Positions 1 through 5,005 of a DNA stretch of 5,005 bases are shown in pieces; the stretch's first letter is position 1, and every line of letters starts with the position of its first letter. Source of the stretch: CAZXBB01 sp964638815 (lineage in GTDB: Bacteria > Planctomycetota > Phycisphaerae > Phycisphaerales > SM1A02). The translations under genes were made by a program, and so were the position numbers. The stretch covers positions 1 through 5,005 of the forward strand of contig CAZXBB010000058.1 of the NCBI GenBank assembly GCA_964638815.1, read 5' to 3'. The notes beneath the pieces are model-generated. The model was not told the origin of the DNA and did no database searches. It worked only from the letters and a program-made list of their open reading frames with translations.

Positions 1-1
1 C

Positions 2-31
2 GCGTGACGGGCAAAGGTGTGACCGTCACGC
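2..31 (-). terminator. Perfect 9-bp inverted repeat downstream of the mqnE-phosphatase operon
   Basis: The arm gcgtgacgg (2-10) is perfectly complementary to ccgtcacgc (23-31), leaving a 12-nt loop. The structure lies about 110 bases past the stop codon of the minus-strand phosphatase gene, so it could fold in that transcript and help end it. No U-tract can be seen because the window ends right after the stem on the minus strand. It could equally be a protein-binding dyad, or belong to a gene beyond the left edge. Confidence 0.3.
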
Positions 32-43
32 CAACGACGCCGA

Positions 44-63
44 CCCTCCCCCTGCCCCCTCCC
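44..63 (-). other. G-quadruplex-capable motif (minus strand)
   Basis: Read on the minus strand, this stretch is GGGAGGGGGCAGGGGGAGGG: four runs of at least three G separated by loops of one or two bases. That satisfies the usual G-quadruplex pattern with very short loops. It would be transcribed as part of the 3' tail of the phosphatase mRNA. Its first two G runs are also the 3' arm of the hairpin at 55-77, so the two structures cannot form together. The motif is seen directly; folding and function are inference. Confidence 0.5.
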
Positions 64-77
64 TGGAAGGGAGGGGG
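55..77 (-). terminator. Strong GC hairpin, candidate terminator of the mqnE-phosphatase operon
   Basis: The arm ccccctccct (55-64) pairs perfectly with agggaggggg (68-77) around a three-base loop. This gives a 10-bp, almost all G-C stem beginning 64 bases after the phosphatase stop codon. Place and strength suit a transcription end signal, but there is no run of T after it on either strand, so it is not a canonical intrinsic terminator. Similar C-rich/G-rich palindromes occur as dispersed intergenic repeats in high-GC genomes, so a REP-like element is an alternative. Confidence 0.45.
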
Positions 78-140
78 TCCTGCACGACGCAGCCCCCCGA
101 ACGTCGAGAGGCCCCCGCACCACGTGTTACACCCCCATTG

Positions 141-1517
141 CTAGGCCTGCTCGTCCACGCGCATGACCAGCAACGTCTGATCGTCGGCCGGGCGCCGCCC
201 GCCTTCGTGCGTCTGGAGCGCGCCGGTCACGTGGTCGATCACGCACTGCGGATCGCCGGAGCACTCCGCCAGGGAGCGCTCGATGCCGGCGACCTCGAAC
301 ATTCCGCCGTCGGGGTCCATCGCCTCGGTGATGCCGTCAGTGTAGAAGACGACCGTCTGGCCGGGGCGCAACTGCACGGTGTGCTGCTCGTACTCGCCGC
401 CCGCGACGACGCCGAGGGGCACCCCGCCGACCTCGTCCAGACGTCGCATCTCGATGCCCTCCTCGTGACGCGTCATCAGGAGCAGGGGATTGTGCCCCGC
501 GCGGGCGTACGTCAGCCGGCGCGACGGCGGGTCGTAGCGGGCGAGGACGGCCGTTACGAACGTCCCCTCGAGACGCTTGCGGCAGAGATGATCGTTCGCG
601 AACGTCAGCAGCGCCGCGGGGTCGCGGTTCTCGTCGGGCGACGCGTGCAGGATGGCGTTGAGCATCGCGACGATGGTCGCCGCGGCGGGCCCGTGCCCCG
701 CGGCATCGGCGATGAGAAGCTCCCACGGCCCGTTCGGGTCGTGTTTGCCGGGGCATCCCTCGGGGAAGCGCAGGGGCATGACGTCGTACAGATCGCCGCC
801 GGCGCGATCGAAGGTCTCGAAGCTCACGCCGAGCGAGACGCCGGGGATGTCCGGCAGCCTCTCGGGCAGCAGCGCGCGCTGGATCCGCGCGATCTGCTCC
901 ACCTCGCGATGCGCCCGCTCGTTCGCCTTGCGGAGCTGCCGGGCGGCGATGACGTTGCGCACGCTCGTTCCGACGAGGTTCGCGCGAAGAATGGCGTCCT
1001 CGAGATCCTGCTCCGAGTAGCCGTCGGCCTCGCGCTTGAGGAGGATCGCCCAGTTGAGCGCCCGTCCGTCGTCGAACAGCGGGATCGCCATGACCGAGCC
1101 GTAGCCGCTCAGGCGATCGCCGACGACCGGATCGCCGCGGAGGAAGAAGTTGTGGATGATGCGCGGCTCCTCGGTGCGGATCACGTCGGCGAGGAAGCCC
1201 TCGTCGTGGATCGGGATCCGGTCGGCGTCGCGCCAGGGATCGCCCTCGTCGATGTCGTCGAACTCGCCGACGAGCAGACGCGTGATGCGGTACGCGCCGG
1301 GAGCCAGACCGCGCGTCGAGAGCGAGATGTAGCCGCGCGGGCCCTCGAGCTTCCGCAGTCCGGCCGAGAACTCGCGCAGCACCTCGTGCTGGTCCGTCGC
1401 CCGGCTGAGCGCGCGGACCATCTCCATGACGATCGGGACCCGCGGATTGGCCGACGTGTCAAGCACCTCGGCGGCGGTCGGGCTTACGGCGGGGTTGGTA
1501 GTCATTGGGGGGATCAT
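141..1517 (-). CDS. GAF-domain PP2C/SpoIIE-type serine phosphatase
   Basis: Soluble 458-residue signalling protein predicted to remove phosphate from serine/threonine of a partner protein, as RsbU/SpoIIE-type phosphatases do with anti-sigma antagonists. Residues about 29-190 look like a GAF sensor domain. A helical linker with the family hallmark IQRALLPERLP (212-222) follows, then the PP2C domain (about 230-455). Its metal-site motifs are all visible: GGDLYD (240-245), DAAGHG (271-276), AGHNP (340-344), FYTDG (391-395) and DDQT (445-448), so it should be active. A short Gly/Pro-rich insert (about 253-264) separates the first two motifs. There is no signal peptide or membrane segment. I chose the ATG at 1517 because it overlaps the mqnE stop as ATGA. 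A second ATG four codons on (1505) is possible, and neither has a clear ribosome site. The GAF ligand and target protein are unknown, and no kinase or anti-sigma gene is in the window. Confidence 0.9.
   Translation of the reverse strand: MIPPMTTNPAVSPTAAEVLDTSANPRVPIVMEMVRALSRATDQHEVLREFSAGLRKLEGPRGYISLSTRGLAPGAYRITRLLVGEFDDIDEGDPWRDADRIPIHDEGFLADVIRTEEPRIIHNFFLRGDPVVGDRLSGYGSVMAIPLFDDGRALNWAILLKREADGYSEQDLEDAILRANLVGTSVRNVIAARQLRKANERAHREVEQIARIQRALLPERLPDIPGVSLGVSFETFDRAGGDLYDVMPLRFPEGCPGKHDPNGPWELLIADAAGHGPAAATIVAMLNAILHASPDENRDPAALLTFANDHLCRKRLEGTFVTAVLARYDPPSRRLTYARAGHNPLLLMTRHEEGIEMRRLDEVGGVPLGVVAGGEYEQHTVQLRPGQTVVFYTDGITEAMDPDGGMFEVAGIERSLAECSGDPQCVIDHVTGALQTHEGGRRPADDQTLLVMRVDEQA
1514..1517 (-). 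promoter_or_regulatory. ATGA stop/start overlap, translational coupling of mqnE and the phosphatase
   Basis: On the minus strand the bases ATGA hold both the first ATG of the phosphatase frame and the TGA of mqnE. No good Shine-Dalgarno precedes this ATG, so ribosomes finishing mqnE probably reinitiate here. This supports co-transcription. If the ATG at 1505 is the true start, the genes would instead be separated by eight bases and still be one operon. Confidence 0.6.
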
Positions 1518-2821
1518 AGCGCGACCGACCAGTCGCTCCCATCGCGCACGATCGGCCGGTACAGCGTGTCGCGCTCGACCGGACGGAACCCCGCCTCGCG
1601 GATCGCGCGGCGCAGGTCGCCGACCGTCGTCTCCTGGTGGGTCGTCGGTCCGCCGAGCTTCGTGATGTCGTACCACACCACGGTCCCGTCGATGTCGTCG
1701 GCGCCGTTCTGGAGCATGAACTGTGCCATGTCGAGGGTCTGCATGATCCAGAACGCCTTCACGTGCGGGAAGTTGTCCAGCATGAGACGCGAGATCGCGA
1801 GCGTGCGCAGGTTCTCGAGACCGCTCGGTCCCGGCAGGTGCTCGAGCGCGCTGTCGTCGGGGAAGAATGGCAGCGGGATGATCGTCTGGAAGTACCCGTT
1901 GCCGCCGCACGTCTCCGGACGGGGCAGCCGATCGCCGGGATAATGATCGTCCGGCCCCGAGAGCACGACCGCGTCGGCCCGGGCCCCGTCGTGACGCGCG
2001 TGCGGCGTCGGCGCGATGCCCTGCGTCGCGGCCCACGCCGCCAGCGTCACGTCCTGCTGCTCGCGCAGCATCATCATGTGCCGCACCCGGTCCGCGCGCT
2101 CCTCGAGGTGCCCGTAGAGCATCGTGGCGTTGGAGTTCAGCCCGATCTCGTGCGCGGCGCGGTGCACGTCCAGCCACTTGCCGGCGCGGATCTTCCCCTT
2201 GTACGCCTCGTCGTGCACGCGATCGTCGAAGACCTCGGCGCCGCCGCCGGGGAGCGAGCCGAGACCGGCGTCCTTGAGATCCTGGAGCACGGCGCGGATT
2301 CCCGCGTAGCCTTCGCGTCCGCGTTTCGCGATGCGGGCGAGGTGCACGATTTCGACCGCGGTGAACGCCTTCACGTGCAGACGCGGCGCCGAGTCGGCGA
2401 TCGCCCGCAGCATGTCCGTGTAATACGAGAGGGGCAGGTAGGGGTGCAGACCGCCGACGATGTGGAGCTCGGTTGCGCCGGCCTCGGCGGCCCTGATCGC
2501 TTCGTTGCGGATCTCGTCCACCGAGTACTCGTACGCGCCGTCGTCGTCCTTCTTCCGGTAGAACGCACAGAAGCGGCACGACAGCGCGCACACGTTCGAG
2601 TAGTTGACGTGCCGGTTGACGTTGTAGTAGGCGACGTCGCCGTGCAGGCGACGCCGCACGAGGTCGGCCAGAGAGCAGACAGTCCAGATATCCGGCGTCG
2701 CGAACAGCAGCGCGCCGTCGGCGGCCGACAGCCGAACGCCGCCGTGCACCTTCTCGGCGATCCCGGTCAGACGGGGGTCGGATGCGGTCGCAGCGGCGAG
2801 CGTGGACATGGGCGTGGACAT
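1514..2821 (-). CDS. mqnE: Aminodeoxyfutalosine synthase (radical SAM, menaquinone futalosine pathway)
   Basis: Radical SAM enzyme that joins the 5'-deoxyadenosyl radical from SAM to 3-[(1-carboxyvinyl)oxy]benzoate, giving 6-amino-6-deoxyfutalosine in the cytoplasm. This is the step after MqnA in futalosine-type menaquinone synthesis. The [4Fe-4S] motif CX3CX2C is at C78, C82 and C85, within NRHVNYSNVC. MqnE-type blocks follow: HIVGGLHP (120-127), KAFTAVEI (151-158), SLPGGGAEVF (189-198) and NATMLYGH (231-238). These fit MqnE better than MqnC. At 435 residues it is longer than the usual roughly 360-390; most of the excess is an insert at about 258-308. I chose the ATG at 2821. An ATG at 2809 and a TTG at 2830 (six bases after a GGGG) are alternatives, and a 12-bp duplication covers both ATGs. 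The gene overlaps the downstream phosphatase by four bases. No other mqn gene is in the window. Confidence 0.9.
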   Translation of the reverse strand: MSTPMSTLAAATASDPRLTGIAEKVHGGVRLSAADGALLFATPDIWTVCSLADLVRRRLHGDVAYYNVNRHVNYSNVCALSCRFCAFYRKKDDDGAYEYSVDEIRNEAIRAAEAGATELHIVGGLHPYLPLSYYTDMLRAIADSAPRLHVKAFTAVEIVHLARIAKRGREGYAGIRAVLQDLKDAGLGSLPGGGAEVFDDRVHDEAYKGKIRAGKWLDVHRAAHEIGLNSNATMLYGHLEERADRVRHMMMLREQQDVTLAAWAATQGIAPTPHARHDGARADAVVLSGPDDHYPGDRLPRPETCGGNGYFQTIIPLPFFPDDSALEHLPGPSGLENLRTLAISRLMLDNFPHVKAFWIMQTLDMAQFMLQNGADDIDGTVVWYDITKLGGPTTHQETTVGDLRRAIREAGFRPVERDTLYRPIVRDGSDWSVAL

Positions 2822-2824
2822 GGG
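2801..2824. repeat. 12-bp tandem duplication covering the mqnE start codon
   Basis: The unit cgtggacatggg occurs twice in direct succession (2801-2812 and 2813-2824). On the minus strand each copy contains an ATG in the mqnE frame, giving the N-terminus MSTPMST. The gene therefore has two equivalent ATG starts 12 bases apart. It looks like a slippage duplication and is harmless to the reading frame. Confidence 0.75.
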
Positions 2825-2995
2825 CGCCAAGTGTAGCCCCAGGCCGGCCGGGCCCGCCGATAACCGGCGTCATCCGGTCAGACCGAACGGGCGCGGCGGA
2901 GGAGATCCGGGGATTTCCCGGCGCCCCGTCAACGCCGCGCGCCGCGGAGCCGATGACCATGGTTCGCGAGGGCCCGCGCCCCCGCTCCATCCATC
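2822..2995. promoter_or_regulatory. Divergent spacer between mqnE and the coiled-coil membrane protein gene
   Basis: These 174 bases separate two genes transcribed away from each other, so both promoters should lie here. I see no convincing -35/-10 pair for either strand, as is common at this G+C. A short dyad, accgg-(6)-ccggt (2863-2878), sits in the mqnE-proximal half. On the minus strand a TGGGG lies upstream of the possible TTG start of mqnE. The two plus-strand ATGs at 2953 and 2959 are out of frame with the downstream gene. Confidence 0.5.
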
Positions 2996-4741
2996 ATGAA
3001 CCACCCGGACCCGCCGCAGCCCGACCCCAACGACCGATCGCCCGAGTCTCCGCGCGCCGAAGACGAGCATCCCCGCGGACCCGAGGTCCACTTCGGGCAG
3101 ATCCTCTCGAACGTGGAAGGGCAGATCGAGCAGCTCCATCGCGTCCGGAACGAGCTGGACGATCACGCGCTGTCGATCACCGAGCGTGAGCGGGGCCTCG
3201 CGGAGCGCGAGGACCCGGCCGGCGGGCCGCGCGACGAGGCCCTCGCCGCGGTCGCGGAGAAGCTCGAGACGCGGATCCGCGACGCGGAGACGCGGTACGC
3301 CCGGCTCGTCGACGAGCAGGAGGCCTTCGACGCGGAGCGCGAGCAGTGGCTCGTCCGCCGGCAGGAGGCGGAGTCGAAGCTGCGGGAGCGGGAGGAGGAA
3401 CTCGCTCAGCAGGAACGCGACTTCGCCGAGGAGCGCGAGCAGCTCGCGGCCATCGCCGCCCGCGTGGCGGAGGAGCGCGCGCAGCAGGTGCGGGACGCGC
3501 AGCAGGGCGGCGCGCGGCACGAGGACCTCTCGTCGCGATGCGCGGAGCTCGAGCAGCAGCTCCAGGCCGAACGGGAGCGGGCCGAGCAGGCCGAGGCGGA
3601 GCGGGCCGCGGCTGCGCAGAAGCTGGCGGAGCAGGACCGGCCGACCGATCCCGCGAAGGTGGGAACCGACGTCCGCGTGCGGGCGATGAAGCAGAAGATC
3701 CAGAAGCTCGAGGCCCTGTTGGCCGAGAAGCACCCGCAGCTCGTGGCCGCGCCGCCGCCGCCGGACCACCAGGAGCAACTCGACGACATGCGTCGCAAGG
3801 CGCAGCGTCTGTCCGACGTGGCTGAGCACCTGCGACGCCGGCACCACCGGCTGCGCAAGGTCCGGAACCTGATGAAGGACCGGAAGCCGCGCCCCGTCCG
3901 GACCGGTCCGGATCCGCGGCGCGCCGCCGTCGCGGCCGAGCAGTACGCGCAGCAGGTGCGCCGGCTCGAATCGCAGCGTGTCGCCCTCGGCGAGAAGACC
4001 GCCGCCCTGGCGAAGGCCGAGCGGCGCATGGTGCGGAAGTGGGCGGCCACGCGCGCCATCGTGCTGGTGGGCTGGATCGTCGCCGTCGGGGCGGTGGCCG
4101 CCGCGTCGAGCTGGCTCGCCGCAAGCGGGATCGTGCCCCCCGAGCGAGCCGCGTCCGTGACGATCGACGCGCGGGCGCGCGACCGGGGCGCCCTCGGCGA
4201 GGAGCAGGCCGCGAAATGGCGGGCGTGGCACACGGCGCTGGTGGCCGACGACGGTTTCCTCGACGCCCTGATGATCCGCCTCGACGAACGCCAGATCGAG
4301 ACGTTCCCGGACAAGGCGGCGATCAACCGGCGTCTGGCGAGCGACCTGACCTTCGCCGCGGTGGACGACGACTCGCTGATGCTGACGCTCTCGGGGACCG
4401 AGCCCGACGAGATCGTCACGCTGCTCGACCTGGTCGCCTCGACGATCGTCGTCGAGTCCGGCGAGCGGCTCCGCAAGCGGACGGCCGACCCCTGGGCGAC
4501 GCTCAACGGCGCGACCGCCACGCTCAACCCGACGCCGCTGAACGACCAGCGTCTGCCGTGGGCCGGCGGCCTCTTCGGCGGGCTCTATCTCGTCCTCATG
4601 CTGCTCGGCGTGCTGATCTACTCGAAACTCGTCCGCGTCAAGCGCGAGTTCGACGCCGACGGCACGCTGTTCGACGAGATCAAGCCGCTGAGCGACGGCG
4701 CCGTGCAGAAGGTCGCGGTGATCCCCACGGGTCGTCCCTGA
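2996..4741 (+). CDS. Coiled-coil inner-membrane protein with a Wzz-like two-TM module (function unknown)
   Basis: A 581-residue protein I do not recognise by name. In order: a Pro/Asp/Glu-rich, probably disordered start (1-30); a long Glu/Arg/Gln-rich coiled coil (about 36-215); two shorter basic helical stretches (about 225-295 and 310-348); TM1 (about 353-376); a 144-residue extracytoplasmic part; TM2 (about 521-542) starting at a Pro; and a short basic-then-acidic tail. Positive residues before TM1 and after TM2 place both ends in the cytoplasm. The outer part begins with a possible beta strand (SVTIDARA), continues with helices, and ends in a strand then helix pattern (LMLTLSGTEPDEIVTLLDLVA). 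This resembles Wzz/polysaccharide co-polymerase domains, where a like segment reads roughly as a strand, then DP, then a helix. That likeness is by eye. The ATG at 2996 is the only good start; no Shine-Dalgarno precedes it at normal spacing. The stop lies inside a 14-bp repeat. No glycan genes are visible nearby. Confidence 0.8.
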   Translation: MNHPDPPQPDPNDRSPESPRAEDEHPRGPEVHFGQILSNVEGQIEQLHRVRNELDDHALSITERERGLAEREDPAGGPRDEALAAVAEKLETRIRDAETRYARLVDEQEAFDAEREQWLVRRQEAESKLREREEELAQQERDFAEEREQLAAIAARVAEERAQQVRDAQQGGARHEDLSSRCAELEQQLQAERERAEQAEAERAAAAQKLAEQDRPTDPAKVGTDVRVRAMKQKIQKLEALLAEKHPQLVAAPPPPDHQEQLDDMRRKAQRLSDVAEHLRRRHHRLRKVRNLMKDRKPRPVRTGPDPRRAAVAAEQYAQQVRRLESQRVALGEKTAALAKAERRMVRKWAATRAIVLVGWIVAVGAVAAASSWLAASGIVPPERAASVTIDARARDRGALGEEQAAKWRAWHTALVADDGFLDALMIRLDERQIETFPDKAAINRRLASDLTFAAVDDDSLMLTLSGTEPDEIVTLLDLVASTIVVESGERLRKRTADPWATLNGATATLNPTPLNDQRLPWAGGLFGGLYLVLMLLGVLIYSKLVRVKREFDADGTLFDEIKPLSDGAVQKVAVIPTGRP

Positions 4742-4800
4742 GGGGTCGTCCCTGAGGGGTCGTCCCTGAGGACTTCCGCCTGAGGAATCCCGCCTGAGGA
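4731..4800. repeat. 14-bp tandem repeat, five copies, spanning the stop codon of the coiled-coil gene
   Basis: The unit gtcgtccctgaggg runs head to tail. Copies 1 and 2 (4731-4744, 4745-4758) are identical, copy 3 (4759-4772) differs at the last base, and copies 4 and 5 (4773-4786, 4787-4800) keep only the ccgcctgagga-like end. The first copy encodes the last codons and TGA stop of the upstream gene. Each copy contains TGA. As 14 is not a multiple of three, the first three copies place a stop in each of the three forward frames. It probably arose by slippage duplication. Confidence 0.85.
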
Positions 4801-4824
4801 ATCAGAGCCCGACCGTTCCCGGCG

Positions 4825-4866
4825 GTCCGTGCGGCGGCCGTGATGGCGGTCGTTGCCGCCGCGGAC
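4825..4866 (+). terminator. Imperfect GC-rich hairpin after the coiled-coil gene
   Basis: Arms gtcc (4825-4828) plus gcggcggc (4831-4838) pair with gccgccgc (4855-4862) plus ggac (4863-4866). This makes 12 pairs with a two-base bulge and a 16-base loop, starting 84 bases after the stop codon. There is no T-run after it, so it is only a possible transcription end. Such stems also arise by chance in GC-rich spacer DNA. Confidence 0.25.
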
Positions 4867-4938
4867 AGTCGTCGCCTGCGCCCCGCTGCATCGCCATGTG
4901 CGGCGTCGATCCGCGTGCGCATTGCGACGACGCCGGCC

Positions 4939-4978
4939 GGCTCCGTGTCCGGCTCCGCGTCCGCGGCTCTGCGTCCGA
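4939..4978. repeat. Degenerate 12-14-bp triplicate in the right-hand spacer
   Basis: Three successive related units are seen: ggctccgtgtcc (4939-4950), ggctccgcgtccgc (4951-4964) and ggctctgcgtccga (4965-4978). They look like a decayed slippage repeat in non-coding DNA. The rest of 4867-5005 shows no gene or RNA that I can recognise. Confidence 0.4.
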
Positions 4979-5005
4979 CTCCCCGGGTCTCTCAGGTTCG
5001 TGACC

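Noticed and set aside
1514..2821. MqnC (dehypoxanthine futalosine cyclase) or CofG/CofH/ThiH
   Set aside because: The HIVGGLHP, KAFTAVEI, SLPGGGAEVF and NATMLYGH blocks together fit MqnE best among these related radical SAM enzymes.
138..2836. Two long plus-strand open frames (138-1943 and 1637-2836) opposite the operon
   Set aside because: They are antisense to mqnE and the phosphatase, whose motifs are unmistakable. Their translations are rich in Arg, Ala, Val and Asp with no recognisable domain, as expected for opposite-strand frames of GC-rich genes.
1518..2990. Upstream extension of the phosphatase frame to a 949-residue protein
   Set aside because: The extra 491 residues are read out of frame through mqnE and are Arg/Pro/Ala-rich low-complexity sequence. 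The phosphatase domain layout is complete from the ATG at 1517.
2870..4527. Long minus-strand open frames opposite the coiled-coil gene
   Set aside because: They mirror the repetitive Glu/Arg codons of the plus-strand gene and show Leu/Arg or Ser/Arg runs without domain features. The plus-strand frame has coherent coiled-coil and membrane segments.
4731..4800. CRISPR array or attachment site
   Set aside because: The units abut with no spacers and decay in one direction, so this is a simple tandem repeat.
4680..4922. Minus-strand 80-codon open frame
   Set aside because: It runs through the 14-bp tandem repeat and the end of the coiled-coil gene on the opposite strand, and its product is low-complexity Arg/Ala.
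4843..5005. Possible gene start at ATG 4843 running off the right edge (54 codons)
   Set aside because: The frame stays open to the end, but there is no ribosome site. The ATG lies in the loop of a hairpin, the frame crosses a degenerate repeat, and the translation is Ala/Ser/Arg-rich without recognisable features. More sequence to the right is needed to judge it.

Overview
The window is about 70% G+C and holds three confidently callable genes with short spacers. A menaquinone gene of the futalosine branch, a GAF/SpoIIE-type phosphatase, and a large coiled-coil membrane protein whose gene lacks an obvious Shine-Dalgarno would fit a high-GC environmental bacterium. Planctomycetota (Phycisphaerae-like) is my best guess. 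This is inference from gene style only, because no rRNA or marker gene is present.

Layout. Positions 1-140 are non-coding and carry two perfect inverted repeats (2-31 and 55-77) and a G-quadruplex motif on the minus strand (44-63). They lie just past the 3' end of a minus-strand operon. That operon runs leftwards: mqnE (aminodeoxyfutalosine synthase, 2821 to 1514), then a GAF plus PP2C-type serine phosphatase (1517 to 141). The two genes overlap by four bases (ATGA), which suggests translational coupling. Positions 2822-2995 are the divergent spacer. On the plus strand, 2996-4741 encodes a 581-residue protein with a long cytoplasmic coiled coil followed by two membrane segments flanking a small extracytoplasmic domain. 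Its topology and sequence pattern recall Wzz/polysaccharide co-polymerase chain-length regulators. A 14-bp tandem repeat starts inside its stop region (4731-4800). The last 205 bases (4801-5005) show only a GC-rich imperfect hairpin and a degenerate short repeat, with no gene I can support.

How the genes may work together. MqnE makes an early intermediate of menaquinone, the respiratory quinone. The coupled phosphatase has a sensor-like GAF domain and probably dephosphorylates a partner protein (typically an anti-sigma antagonist) that is not encoded here. Whether it relates to respiration is unknown. The divergent coiled-coil protein has no evident functional tie to the operon. The points most worth a second look are the roughly 50-residue insertion in MqnE, the Wzz-like module fused to an unusually long cytoplasmic coiled coil, the mqnE-phosphatase coupling, and the hairpin/G-quadruplex pair after the operon.
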